A stretch of DNA of 64,000 bases from Paenibacillus pini JCM 16418 (GTDB lineage: Bacteria; Bacillota; Bacilli; Paenibacillales; Paenibacillaceae). The stretch lies in NCBI RefSeq assembly GCF_000576305.1, contig NZ_BAVZ01000004.1, positions 124,001-188,000 on the forward strand, in the 5' to 3' direction. The translations under genes and the position numbers were made by a program. The notes beneath the pieces were generated by a model, which saw only the letters and a program-made list of their open reading frames with translations, searched no databases and was not told the origin of the DNA. Of this stretch, positions 9,028-18,069 are shown piece after piece; the first letter of the stretch is position 1, and every line of letters starts with the position of its first letter.

Positions 9028-10299
9028 ATGTCACATGCTAAAGCTACACACGGACCTCCCGTAAGCGGCAATTTATTTAAGAATCGATTTTATCAAACGA
9101 TACTCATTTCCAATATATTTCTGCAAATCGGAATATGGGTCAGAAACTTTGCGATTCTCATGTTCGTCACGGATCAGACAAATAATGATCCCACATCGAT
9201 CTCACTCATTTCTGTTGTTGAATTTGCTCCAATCTTTGTATTCTCTTTCATAGGTGGCGCATTCGCTGATCGATGGAGACCTAAGCGGACGATGATATGG
9301 TGTGACTTTCTATCTGCCCTGTCCATACTCGTCGTTCTTATTACTCTTCTCTATGGCTCATGGGAAACGATTTATTTAGCCACGTTTGTCTCAGCCATCT
9401 TGTCTCAATTTTCGCAACCTTCTGTCATGAAGCTCTTCAAGCAGCATGTACATCCAGATCAACTTCAACAAGGAATGGCAATGTTTCAATCTCTGATGGC
9501 TATTTTTATGATTTTAGGACCAACACTTGGCATATTCTCCTATCATCAATTCGGTATTAAAATTTCAATTGGAGTCATGGGTGTCGCATTCCTATTGTCA
9601 GCCCTCATTCTTTTCCGCCTTCCTGCGGATGAAGTTAAAACTGAACAGAATGACAAAGACACGATGAATTTCCGCAAAGAGCTCGCTGATGGTTTCCGCT
9701 ATGTATGGCGGAGTCCCGTACTTAAAGTACTTGCAGCTGCATTTGCCATTGCTGGATTTTCTGTCGGAATTATCCAAACTCTCGGATTTTTCGTAGTTAC
9801 AGAACGACTCGGACAGCCAAAAGAATTTTTACAATTTCTATTAATGATTAATGGTGTTGCGATGTTGGTAGGCGGAGCTTCTATCATGGTTATTGCTAAA
9901 AAGGTCTCTCCGCAAATTCTATTGGCGCTCGGGATGCTCATAAGCGCGATATGTATTGCCGGTATGGGGATTTCAACCAATATACCAATCACACTTGGAC
10001 TTCAATTTCTCAACGGGTTAACCATGCCAGCAATTCAAATTGGGATTAATACTCTAATCCTTCAATGGACAGAGCAATCCTATGTAGGTCGTGTCAATGG
10101 TGTTCTAAGTCCCATGTTTATGGGAATGATGGTTATCATGATGTCATTATCCGGGATATTAAAGGGTAACTTTCCTCTCGTCGAGATATATGTTGTATCA
10201 GGAATTGTCATGTTGCTCGGGGCCTTGATTCTCGTTCCTATATTTAAACATAAGCCTGCTCCTGAATTAGCAACGGGGTCTGGTGAAGTAATGCATTAA
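9028..10299 (+). CDS. MFS transporter, DHA3/macrolide-efflux type
   Basis: 423 residues with about 12 hydrophobic segments. The MFS loop 2-3 signature is present as GGAFADRWRPKRTMIW. The central loop (~residues 190-215) is charged (DEVKTEQNDKD), as usual for drug exporters of the MFS_3 group. Likely a proton-driven exporter; substrate unknown. GGAGTGGT precedes the ATG. Single gene, closed by its own terminator. Confidence 0.88.
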   Translation: MSHAKATHGPPVSGNLFKNRFYQTILISNIFLQIGIWVRNFAILMFVTDQTNNDPTSISLISVVEFAPIFVFSFIGGAFADRWRPKRTMIWCDFLSALSILVVLITLLYGSWETIYLATFVSAILSQFSQPSVMKLFKQHVHPDQLQQGMAMFQSLMAIFMILGPTLGIFSYHQFGIKISIGVMGVAFLLSALILFRLPADEVKTEQNDKDTMNFRKELADGFRYVWRSPVLKVLAAAFAIAGFSVGIIQTLGFFVVTERLGQPKEFLQFLLMINGVAMLVGGASIMVIAKKVSPQILLALGMLISAICIAGMGISTNIPITLGLQFLNGLTMPAIQIGINTLILQWTEQSYVGRVNGVLSPMFMGMMVIMMSLSGILKGNFPLVEIYVVSGIVMLLGALILVPIFKHKPAPELATGSGEVMH

Positions 10300-10317
10300 C
10301 GATATTCCCCAACAGTT

Positions 10318-10366
10318 AAAAAAGAGCCTTACTGAAAGCTTTCTGCTTCGGTAAGGCTCTTTTCTT
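10318..10366. terminator. Terminator between MFS gene and PCYCGC gene
   Basis: AAAAGAGCCTTAC/GTAAGGCTCTTTT, 13-bp stem with further pairing inside the loop and T-rich flanks on both strands. Confidence 0.88.
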
Positions 10367-10458
10367 TTTATTGCGTTGATAGATCCGCTGACTTGAATCT
10401 TTCCATCCTTGAACCAGGTTCTTATAAGCCCAATGGATGTGATCCTGATTATCAAACT

Positions 10459-10965
10459 TTATACAGGTTCCGGTGTAGGCGTTGGCTTCGCATATTGGCC
10501 ATTGCCATAGGTCTGATCGATGATCGCACGTATTTCTTTAACGCTCTTCCCCTGTTTATGAAGCTCTGCTGTCGTCATCGTTGTATTCACACATACGTCG
10601 CATCGAGTTCCATGATCATCCCAAACGATGCTGCCATCAGGCTTTACTTCTTTAATGAAACAATTCAAATTACTGTTATGGCCAGCACTCTCTCCGCATC
10701 CACAGTAGCAAGGAATATTCACCAGTATATCTTTCACACTTGCAGCCGTGCTGTAAGCCGTCTGTAATATCTCAGGTTGCTGATCCAAAAATCCTGGTAG
10801 CTTGTCCGCTCCAGATGTAGTTTCTTGTAAATCTCCATTTGCAGCCGTTTGCTGTACATTATGAGTCTCCACCTCATGCGCTGCTTCTTCCTTAGTGGAA
10901 CAGCCTGTTATCATAATGCTTGTCAGCATCAAGCCGATAACAGCCAAACGTGTCGATTGACGCAA
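10459..10965 (-). CDS. PCYCGC-motif lipoprotein
   Basis: 168 residues. The PCYCGCGES block is the signature of the PCYCGC domain family; further Cys in NLNCF and RCDVC could bind a metal or form disulfides. I place the start at the TTG at 10965: AAGGAG is 8-9 bases upstream, and the result is a clean lipoprotein signal ending MITGC. The frame remains open to an ATG at 10986, which would put the ribosome site inside the gene. Extracellular, lipid-anchored. Divergent from the ArsR gene, with a palindrome in the shared promoter region. Function of the family is not established. Confidence 0.85.
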   Translation of the reverse strand: MRQSTRLAVIGLMLTSIMITGCSTKEEAAHEVETHNVQQTAANGDLQETTSGADKLPGFLDQQPEILQTAYSTAASVKDILVNIPCYCGCGESAGHNSNLNCFIKEVKPDGSIVWDDHGTRCDVCVNTTMTTAELHKQGKSVKEIRAIIDQTYGNGQYAKPTPTPEPV

Positions 10966-11022
10966 TATTGATCTCTCCTTTACCATGCTCAGATGTAGTT
11001 AGTATAACATGGCATTTTTCAA

Positions 11023-11038
11023 ATGAGTAATTACTCAT
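11023..11038. promoter_or_regulatory. Candidate ArsR/SmtB-type operator
   Basis: Perfect 16-bp palindrome ATGAGTAATTACTCAT between the divergent PCYCGC and ArsR genes. Its arms match those of the dyad before cadA at 16720-16739. Confidence 0.55.
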
Positions 11039-11145
11039 ATGGCAATTTCTTAACAGTAATGATTCCGTTTAAGCCTTAATTTTGTTATAATAATCGATAA
11101 CAGTCTTCATGTCTTTGCGAAGCCCTGACAGAAAGGTGATTACTA

Positions 11146-11517
11146 ATGGAACAGTCTATAAATTCGGCTGAAGAATGTGAATCATCCTGCCTCGGTACCG
11201 ATAGCGAATTGAGCAAAATCAAAGATCGTTTGATCGATGATCAGTCGGCCATACAGGTAGCAGATTGGTTCAAAGCCTTCAGCGATCCTACCCGTGTTAA
11301 ATTAATTCACGCCTTGCTGCAGCAGGAATTATGTGTACATGATTTAACAACCCTTTTGAGTATGGGACAATCGGCCATTTCACATCAATTACGGTATTTA
11401 CGCAACTTAAGAATTGTGAAACGCCGTAAGGATGGCAAAACCGTATATTACTCACTTGACGATACACATATTGAACAAATTTTTCTACAAACGTTACAAC
11501 ATACGAAGCATGAATAA
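11146..11517 (+). CDS. ArsR/SmtB family metal-sensing repressor
   Basis: 123 residues, winged HTH (VADWFKAFSDPTRVKLIHALL; QSAISHQLRYLR). It carries ligand sets known from SmtB/CadC/CzrA: Cys11, Cys15 and Cys63 (ELCVHDL), like the alpha3N site, and on the last helix Asp106, His108, His119 and His122 in exact D-x-H-x10-H-x2-H spacing, the alpha5 zinc site. A Zn/Cd/Pb-responsive repressor is therefore likely. Probable targets are itself, the divergent PCYCGC gene and cadA 3 kb away, based on shared dyads. GAAAGGTGA precedes the ATG. Confidence 0.92.
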   Translation: MEQSINSAEECESSCLGTDSELSKIKDRLIDDQSAIQVADWFKAFSDPTRVKLIHALLQQELCVHDLTTLLSMGQSAISHQLRYLRNLRIVKRRKDGKTVYYSLDDTHIEQIFLQTLQHTKHE

Positions 11518-11526
11518 TGTAATTAA

Positions 11527-11556
11527 AGGACAGCCTTAGTGGCTGTCCTCTCGTTT
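11527..11556 (+). terminator. Terminator after arsR
   Basis: GGACAGCC-TTAGT-GGCTGTCC then TCTCGTTTTTT. The stop codon of the convergent methyltransferase gene lies in the loop. Confidence 0.88.
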
Positions 11557-12231
11557 TTTCCCATACATCACAACAAAATTATAGTACTTATACACACAAT
11601 CGACATCATCAAATCCAACGTCCTGTAGCCAGTTCAATTGTGTTTGTAACGGAGTCATTCGATCAATCTTTGTTCTTTCATAAGCGGAATCTTTTTCTTC
11701 TCTAGATAAGCTACTCGCTTCTACTTTACTCTTCCAGTCTCCCCTATACATCATATCAATTGCTTCAGTATGGCCTAATACTTGATCTGCATTAATGAAA
11801 ACACCGTTTGCCTTCAAGTTTAACAACGTGTTTTTGTATAATTTCATTTTATCAGAATCGGACAAATGGTGAATTGAAAGTGCTGAAACGATCAAATCAT
11901 ACTTATCAAGTGCTATGTAATTTGTGTAATCATCCAATACATAATTCACATTAGAGTATCTTGCCAGCCTCGATTCTGCAACCTCCAACATTTTTGAAGA
12001 CAGATCAATAAGTGTAATCTCTGCCTCAGGGTACTTCTCTAATAGGAGTGAGGAGAATAAGCCTGTCCCAGCGCCCAGATCTAATATATTAGGACGCTTC
12101 ACACTTGTATCAGCAAGAGAAACGGATGTCTGATAAAAGTCATTAAAACACGGGATAAGCTTTCTTCGCTGAGCATCATAGGCATATGCAACTTCGTCAA
12201 ATTTGCTGCTTACTTCATTACGGCCATCCAT
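11536..12231 (-). CDS. Class I SAM-dependent methyltransferase
   Basis: 231 residues. Motif I ILDLGAGTGLFS, motif II acidic end ITLIDLSSKML, then YDLIVSALSIHHLSD, the common layout of methyltransf_25/UbiE-like enzymes. Substrate not deducible. ATG at 12231 chosen because GGAGG is 8 bases upstream; a TTG 15 bases further upstream is in frame. Monocistronic, convergent with arsR. Confidence 0.87.
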   Translation of the reverse strand: MDGRNEVSSKFDEVAYAYDAQRRKLIPCFNDFYQTSVSLADTSVKRPNILDLGAGTGLFSSLLLEKYPEAEITLIDLSSKMLEVAESRLARYSNVNYVLDDYTNYIALDKYDLIVSALSIHHLSDSDKMKLYKNTLLNLKANGVFINADQVLGHTEAIDMMYRGDWKSKVEASSLSREEKDSAYERTKIDRMTPLQTQLNWLQDVGFDDVDCVYKYYNFVVMYGKKREDSH

Positions 12232-12360
12232 CCATCCCACCTCCAATGTTTAAAAACTTTCTTATTCTCATCTTATGCATTTTCGACTTATTCGTAAAAT
12301 ATATTAATTCTATAAGTTTTATAGATCCTTCCTATAAACATAACTGTAATCACAACACAA

Positions 12361-12402
12361 AAAAACCCGTTATCTTCACTGATGTGAGGGTAACGGGTTT
12401 TT
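12361..12402. terminator. Terminator downstream of ndh
   Basis: AAAAACCCGTTA/TAACGGGTTTTT (12361-12372 with 12391-12402), with inner pairing TCAC/GTGA. T run on the minus strand; symmetric enough to act both ways. Confidence 0.85.
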
Positions 12403-12425
12403 CAATATTTATATACCAGTAATGA

Positions 12426-13607
12426 TTAGTATGCCAGAGCAAACAAACCATGAATGTGAGACAGGTAACGAATGTTACTTGCTTCTTTCATGAGAGATGC
12501 AGGCAGACCTTTCAGTTTGGTTTGGCTTCCGCCAATTGTACCGATGGCATCTTTTCTTCCCAAGCTTCCCAGTGTACCTGAGTTTACAAGAGAGAATGTA
12601 TCCATTGGAGCGTTTTTGAAGAAAGCAGACAAGTTGTATCCAATAACTTCACCCATTTGCCAAGCAAGTTGTGCAGTAGGTGGGAATGGACGTTCTGCTC
12701 CAGCAGCAAATACGACTGCACTGTCACCAGCTACAAATACTTCAGGATGTGAAGTTGATTGTAGGAAGCTGTTTACAGTAGCACGACCGCGGTTTACTTC
12801 AATACCACAGTTAGCAACAACAGAATTTCCTTGTACGCCACCTGTCCAAATCAGAGTGCTTGTTTCAAGCGTGCTTCCGTCTTTCAGGGAAACCGTTGAA
12901 CCTTGCATTTCTGTAATTGCAACGCCAGTCAAGAATGTTACACCACGTTTTTGCAAACTTGTTGTAGCACGCTCAATCAGTTCAGGAGCAAATCCCATCA
13001 AAATAGATGGAGCTGCTTCTACGCAGTTAATTGAAATTTCTTTGAAATCAATACCTTTTTCACGGCAAAGACCTGGCAACATATCAGCTAATTCACCAAC
13101 TAGCTCGATACCTGTCAATCCACCGCCACCTACAACAAATGTTGCATCGGCTTTGTTTTTCGTTTTGAGATACTCATCCAAGCGAGCACCAATATGTGCA
13201 TGAATGCGATTAGCATCATTAACAGATTTCAGCGTGAAGCTGTGCTCTTGTAGACCTGGAATTCCAAAGAATGCCGTTTCACTACCCAAAGCTACTACGA
13301 GTGCATCATAGTTAAGGGAAGAACCACTTGAAAGAACTACACGTTTCTCATCTGGAAGAATTGATTCAACGGATGAAATCACCAAATCTACATCTTTACC
13401 ACGTAACAGTTTATCAAGTGGCAATGCAACAGCTTTCTCATGTAGGTTACCTACAGCTAAGCGATGCAATTCTGTAATAATTTGGTGAGTTGGAAAACGG
13501 TTAACAACCGTAACTTTAGCATCTTCAGCAGACAAGTGTTCACGCAAAGACAATGCGCTCAGCAAACCACCGTAGCCGCCACCTAATATCAATATATGCT
13601 TTGACAT
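12426..13607 (-). CDS. ndh: Type II NADH dehydrogenase (NDH-2)
   Basis: 393 residues. FAD-binding ILGGGYGGL at the N-terminus, NAD-binding FVVGGGGLTGIELVGEL in the middle, and the C-terminal FAD motif VFVAGDSA. This is the non-pumping NADH:menaquinone oxidoreductase on the inner membrane face. Preceded in the same operon by a DUF1641 gene, the arrangement of yjlC-yjlD(ndh) in Bacillus subtilis, where the Rex repressor controls it. Start at the ATG at 13607. Confidence 0.93.
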   Translation of the reverse strand: MSKHILILGGGYGGLLSALSLREHLSAEDAKVTVVNRFPTHQIITELHRLAVGNLHEKAVALPLDKLLRGKDVDLVISSVESILPDEKRVVLSSGSSLNYDALVVALGSETAFFGIPGLQEHSFTLKSVNDANRIHAHIGARLDEYLKTKNKADATFVVGGGGLTGIELVGELADMLPGLCREKGIDFKEISINCVEAAPSILMGFAPELIERATTSLQKRGVTFLTGVAITEMQGSTVSLKDGSTLETSTLIWTGGVQGNSVVANCGIEVNRGRATVNSFLQSTSHPEVFVAGDSAVVFAAGAERPFPPTAQLAWQMGEVIGYNLSAFFKNAPMDTFSLVNSGTLGSLGRKDAIGTIGGSQTKLKGLPASLMKEASNIRYLSHIHGLFALAY

Positions 13608-13649
13608 ACTTATCCTCCATTCTTGTTTCAGCTTACCTTTAGTTTTGAA

Positions 13650-14078
13650 TTATTGACGCTTAGCTTGGATATCCAGGAAAGCTTGAACGAAGCGAAGGCT
13701 CTTCTGAACCTGCGGATCTTTAAGCATTTTGAGCATACCAAACAAACCGACTGAGCTTGTGTCCACTTGTGCACGATCGCCTGCTTCAATAGCAGCTGCA
13801 GCAACACCTTTGGCTTTCTCTGTGATCGGTTTAACAAATTCTTGCATTCCGCCCTTAAGATCTTCAATCAATACCTGATCCTTGGAAACGCTTTGAGCTA
13901 AATCAAATGCTTTAGTCATTACTGTAACCATTTCTGCCAATTTCGGAAGATTATCGACCAGAATTGTTAAGGACTCCTGTACCTCTGGCTTCATCAACTG
14001 ATCAAGAACATCTGGGGTTTCCCGCTTCTCAGCTTGTGGTGCAGCTGTACCTTGGGATTGAGTGGATATTTCTGACAT
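13650..14078 (-). CDS. DUF1641 protein, YjlC-like partner of NDH-2
   Basis: 142 residues, no membrane segment, rich in helix-forming residues. The central DNLPKLAEMVTVMTKAFDLAQ and GLFGMLKMLKDPQVQKSLRF stretches are typical of DUF1641. Forms an operon with ndh, 42 bases downstream. Role unknown; DUF1641 proteins recur beside NADH or formate dehydrogenases, suggesting a link to electron transfer. TGCAAAGGAGG lies upstream of the ATG. Confidence 0.87.
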   Translation of the reverse strand: MSEISTQSQGTAAPQAEKRETPDVLDQLMKPEVQESLTILVDNLPKLAEMVTVMTKAFDLAQSVSKDQVLIEDLKGGMQEFVKPITEKAKGVAAAAIEAGDRAQVDTSSVGLFGMLKMLKDPQVQKSLRFVQAFLDIQAKRQ

Positions 14079-14178
14079 AAGCTAACGTCCTCCTTTGCAA
14101 TGAAATAGAAGCCCGTCTATTTTTCGTTGCCTAACGTTCACATGAATTCCATTAAAAATAACGAGCGCATCATAATAA

Positions 14179-14196
14179 TTGTAACGTTTTTCACAT
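14179..14196. promoter_or_regulatory. Rex-like box upstream of DUF1641-ndh
   Basis: TTGTAACGTTTTTCACAT resembles the Rex consensus TTGTGA-N6-TCACAA with one mismatch in each half. It lies about 100 bases upstream of the operon that Rex controls in B. subtilis. The rest of the 14079-14393 gap is AT-rich and shows no gene. Confidence 0.45.
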
Positions 14197-14388
14197 AAAA
14201 AAACAAAAGTTCATTAGAGAGTGAATAACGAATCCTAGGGCGACTTCTTATATAAATGGAATGGGAACAGGTCGAAACGGAACTCTATATGAGTTCATTA
14301 TACCCCTTTCACTCCTAAAAGAAAAAAACAATTTTTTACACATATGATAAAAATGATTTATTAATCGAAATTTCTTTTAAGAAAAAAG

Positions 14389-14422
14389 AAAAAAATCCGC
14401 CGTTTATAATGCCCGGCGGATG
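14389..14422 (-). terminator. Terminator after cadA
   Basis: ATCCGCCG/CGGCGGAT (14395-14402 with 14414-14421), minus-strand T run at 14394-14389. Confidence 0.85.
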
Positions 14423-14428
14423 GTAATC

Positions 14429-16689
14429 TTATTTTAATTTCAATACACGCATTGCATTCAAGACAGCGATAATCGTAACACCGACATCTGAAAATACCGC
14501 TTCCCACATCGTCGCAATACCGAATGCTCCAAGTAACAGAAACACTCCTTTAACGGCAAGGGCAAAGATAATGTTCTGCCACACGATTTTGCGAGTACGT
14601 TTGGCAATGTGAATTGCCGTATATATTTTAGAAGGCTCGTCGGTCATAATTACGATATCTGCGGCTTCTATGGCTGCGTCAGATCCAAGTCCACCCATCG
14701 CGACACCTACATCTGCTCGTGCCAACACAGGTGTATCATTAATCCCGTCACCCACAAATATAATTTTCTCTTTCCGTAATTTCTGCTGGTCGATCTTCTC
14801 AATCTCTTCCACTTTATGTTGCGGAAGAAGTTCAGCATGTACTTCGTCAACTCCAAGCTGCTTACCAACAGATTCGCCGACTGCCTTGGCATCACCTGTT
14901 AACATAACGATCTTCATTCCCAAGCTCTTCAATGAACTGATCGCTTCCGCTGAATCATCCTTCACTTCATCCGCAATGGTAATATAACCGGCATATTCTT
15001 TGTTTACACTTACGTGAACGACCGTACCAACGGCATTGGGTTCTTCATAAGAAATATTTTCTTTCTTCATCAGCTTCGTATTACCCGCAAGGATTTCTTT
15101 GCCCTGCACCTTTACCTGAATACCGTGCCCTGATATCTCATTGTAATCTTGTATATCGGACTCATTTATATCTTTGCCATATGCAGTACGGATAGATTCA
15201 GCAATGGGATGCGTTGAATGTAGTTCAGCAAAAGCCGCATATTCCAGCAATTGATCTTTACTTATGCCGCTCTGCGCAGGCTTAATGTCTGTTACTTTAA
15301 AAGCACCCTTCGTCAACGTACCCGTCTTATCAAAGACTACGTATTTAACGTCATTTAATGCTTCCAAATAGTTGCTACCCTTAATCAATATACCAGCCTT
15401 GGAGCTGCCCCAATACCACCGAAGAATCCAAGCGGAATCGATACGACAAGTGCACATGGACAAGAGATAACAAGGAATATAAGTGCACGATAAATCCAAT
15501 CCGAGAACGTAGCCCCGCTTATAATAAGTGGGGGTACTAGTGCAAGTAATAATGCAACGATAACAACAACTGGCGTATAATAACGGGCAAATTTAGTGAT
15601 GAAATTTTCCGTAGGAGCCTTTTTGCTGCTCGCATTCTGAACCAATTCTAATATTTTTGAAACCGTTGATTCACCGAAATCCTTAGTAACTTCAATCGTG
15701 AGTACACCATTCTTATTAATAAAGCCGCTGAGTACATCCTGACCGGCTTCAATTTCCCTCGGTACAGACTCGCCTGTGAGGGCTGAGGTATCAACCATGG
15801 AGCTTCCTTCCGTCACTTTACCATCCAAAGGAATCTTCTCACCTGGTTTTACGACAATATAGTCCCCGATCTTTATTTCTTCTGGAGCAACCCGCTTGGT
15901 ATTAGAACCCACTTTCAAGTTAGCATAATCTGGACGCAGATCCATCATTGAACTAATGGATTTACGAGAACGATTGACTGCTATACCTTGGAACAACTCA
16001 CCAATTTGGTAAAAGAGCATAACGGCTACGCCTTCAGGATATTGTCCAACACCAAAGGCACCAATCGTAGCCAGTGACATCAGGAAATATTCATCAAAAA
16101 CCTGTCCTTTAACGATGTTCTTTACAGCTTGAAGAACAATATCTCCACCTATGATTACATAAGCTACTAAGAAAATAGCCAATTCCCAATAGTTTGGAAG
16201 TGAGGTGAACATTGCGATTGCAGTTAAAACAGCACCAATGCCTAATCGAATCGACATCCTTCTGGTACTTCCTGCTCCATGATCATGGGTGTGACCATGG
16301 CCTTCTTCATCATGATTATGACCTTCATGATTTTCATGTGAATTTTCAGGTTTATCCTGAGCATGCTTGTGAGAGCCTATATCGGCATGGTCTTGCTGAT
16401 GATGTACAGACACATTATTTATACCTTGGCTTGCTCGATTCGCGTCTTTTATGTCCATCACTTTGACTTGAGGCTCTAAAGTTCTAACCTTCTTCTTAAC
16501 CTGCATTATCAATTCTTCATTATCGTTATCTGTCATTTCAAAGGTTAACTTCTGGTTCACAAAATTTACGGAGCAAGAAGTGATTCCCTCCATCTTACCT
16601 ACGCCATTCTCGATTTTCTGTGCGCAGCTGGCGCAGTCTAGTCCATCCAGTTGCAACTCGCGTTTTGTTGTTGCGGCTGCTTTTCCCAT
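14429..16689 (-). pseudogene. cadA: Zn/Cd/Pb P1B-type ATPase CadA/ZntA, interrupted by one frameshift
   Basis: Two overlapping frames (16689-15385 and 15499-14429) make one full-length exporter of ~750 residues. First part: HMA domain with CASC at 19-22, a His-rich linker (about 95-145), membrane helices, actuator TGES and the CPC metal site in SCPCALV. Second part: DKTGTLTKG with the phosphorylated Asp, HP motif STHPIAES, MLTGD and GDGINDTPVLA. SCPC marks the Zn/Cd/Pb class. The frame breaks after GGIGAA at about 15401-15403; one missing base (GCTTCC read as GCTCC) would restore GAASKAGILIKG. All catalytic motifs are intact. GGAGG is 7 bases before the ATG. Confidence 0.93.
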
Positions 16690-16719
16690 ATAACTGCCTC
16701 CGATTCAGAAAAAAATATA

Positions 16720-16739
16720 ATATGAGCATATGTTCATAT
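16720..16739. promoter_or_regulatory. SmtB/CzrA-type operator before cadA
   Basis: ATATGAGCATATGTTCATAT is an imperfect inverted repeat of the 12-2-12 type bound by ArsR-family zinc sensors, 31 bases upstream of the cadA ATG. A further half-site (ATATGCTCAT) lies at 16750-16759. Confidence 0.7.
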
Positions 16740-16782
16740 ATAAACTTAATATGCTCATTATATTCACTTTACTTCAAAGTTG

Positions 16783-17484
16783 TCAATGAATATGTCCCTT
16801 ATTTTCGCCTATTATTTTAGCTGTAAGCGTAAGACAGATCACCAACATTAGAAGCAACTGTCTTAGCGTAAGCCCAATCCATAATGAGTCCGGTTCGTGT
16901 TTCAATAAAGAGAGGACAAATAAGCCAAGACAATAACCCAGTATCGTTATCAAACAATTCTCGTTATGTACTTGATACACGCTTTGAGCCTCTCTCTGCT
17001 CCTTAGAGTTCCTATATTGGACAAAGATCATTACAGCTGCCAGTATAAAGTTACCTACTGCATATACTCCTCCATTTTGGAAAAGCAGTTTCAGCAAGTG
17101 ATACGTACCGTTCGATGCAATAAACCAAGTTATTGCGGGTGATACATAGAATAACCAATCTTGTCCCAGCTTGCGTGTCTTCATAGTAAGCATAACAAAG
17201 GCATATACCCCTGCGAGCACCCAACCATTCGTTCCGCCCGTATAGAACAACACTAACTTAGGCTCATGAATTATGGATGAGAACTCAAACAAGATAGCGC
17301 TACATTTCCAGATTAGAATACTACATAATAGCGTGGTCGCAAGATCATCCAGAAGAAGTTTTCGATACACGGTAGCTGAACGTTTCAGCGAGATATTCGT
17401 TACAACATAACCTATAAGTACCGTAATGATTATCGACAGCAATTGCCATTTAACCATAAAGGGTCCGATCGGTATAACTTCCAT
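16783..17484 (-). CDS. Multi-pass membrane protein of unknown function
   Basis: 233 residues with about seven hydrophobic segments. The N-terminus (IPIGPFMVKWQLLS) recalls the start of prolipoprotein diacylglyceryl transferase (Lgt), but the catalytic motifs of Lgt are not evident, so I leave it unnamed. ATG at 17484 chosen with GGAGG 11 bases upstream; GTG at 17502 is in frame but includes that site. It follows the rhodanese-like gene after a terminator and precedes cadA. Confidence 0.7.
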   Translation of the reverse strand: MEVIPIGPFMVKWQLLSIIITVLIGYVVTNISLKRSATVYRKLLLDDLATTLLCSILIWKCSAILFEFSSIIHEPKLVLFYTGGTNGWVLAGVYAFVMLTMKTRKLGQDWLFYVSPAITWFIASNGTYHLLKLLFQNGGVYAVGNFILAAVMIFVQYRNSKEQREAQSVYQVHNENCLITILGYCLGLFVLSLLKHEPDSLWIGLTLRQLLLMLVICLTLTAKIIGENKGHIH

Positions 17485-17561
17485 ATATGTATTAACCTCC
17501 ACATATTCATTTTGAATAGCCTGTCTTCATTGTTCGGAAACTAATTTTCAGCTTACAATAT

Positions 17562-17601
17562 AAAAACAACCCTAAACTCAAGTGAGTCCAAGGTTGTTTT
17601 A
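17562..17601 (-). terminator. Terminator after the rhodanese-like gene
   Basis: AAAACAACC/GGTTGTTTT stem with extra pairing (CTCA/TGAG) and a T-rich minus-strand exit. Confidence 0.8.
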
Positions 17602-17609
17602 CATTCAAC

Positions 17610-17987
17610 TTACGATAAGCAGGGAACCTTGGAATCACGCAGTGCATACAAATGCGCAAATCCGGATTTCTTAAGAATTCGAGCTGCTTTTTTACTTTGA
17701 CGGTGATTATCCGCTAATATAAGCACTGGCTTATCTGCGGACAGCTCCTTATTCGATAAGTAAGGAAGTCGTCCTATCGATATATTAACTGAGTCTGGAA
17801 CATGACATTTTTGATAATCAACAGAATCCCGAACGTCCAACATTTGATACGACGTGGTGAGTTTTGATACATTCAGCTCCACCTGATCAGCTTGTTTAGA
17901 ATCTACATATGCCAATCCTCGTACCGGCAGAACACTACTCCATATAACCCAGCCCACAGCAACGAATACAATGAGCAGCCATATCAT
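17610..17987 (-). CDS. Membrane-anchored rhodanese-like protein lacking the catalytic Cys
   Basis: 125 residues: one N-terminal membrane helix, then a rhodanese fold (YQMLDVRDSVDYQKCHVPDSVNI). In the active-site loop the sequence is LILADNHRQSKKAA, which places Ala where active rhodaneses have Cys (VYCRSGNRS). Sulfur transfer by the standard mechanism is therefore unlikely; a Cys near the C-terminus (KVPCLS) could be relevant. It should face the outside or sit at the membrane. A CsoR/CstR-type operator and a consensus promoter precede it, tying it to the sulfur genes at 27-30 kb. Confidence 0.8.
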   Translation of the reverse strand: MIWLLIVFVAVGWVIWSSVLPVRGLAYVDSKQADQVELNVSKLTTSYQMLDVRDSVDYQKCHVPDSVNISIGRLPYLSNKELSADKPVLILADNHRQSKKAARILKKSGFAHLYALRDSKVPCLS

Positions 17988-18026
17988 AACGAGTCCTCCC
18001 TTATACTAACTTTGTATCTAATTTAG

Positions 18027-18042
18027 ATACCCCAAAGGGTAT
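18027..18042. promoter_or_regulatory. CsoR/CstR-type operator
   Basis: ATACCCCAAAGGGTAT, perfect ATACCC-N4-GGGTAT inverted repeat overlapping the -10 region and probable start point of the rhodanese-like gene. Same pattern as at 29784-29799. Confidence 0.75.
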
Positions 18043-18069
18043 TATAAAATTTTAGGAGCTTATTGTCAA
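18041..18069 (-). promoter_or_regulatory. Sigma-A promoter of the rhodanese-like gene
   Basis: Exact consensus TTGACA (18069-18064), 17-base spacer, TATAAT (18046-18041). It starts at the base after the bmrA stop codon, and the operator sits on its -10. Confidence 0.85.

Noticed and set aside
12472..13203. 243-residue frame antisense to ndh
   Set aside because: Shadow of a well-conserved gene; long only because of codon bias on the opposite strand.
16783..17484. Lgt (prolipoprotein diacylglyceryl transferase)
   Set aside because: Only the N-terminal dozen residues look similar; the family's catalytic Arg/His signature is not evident.
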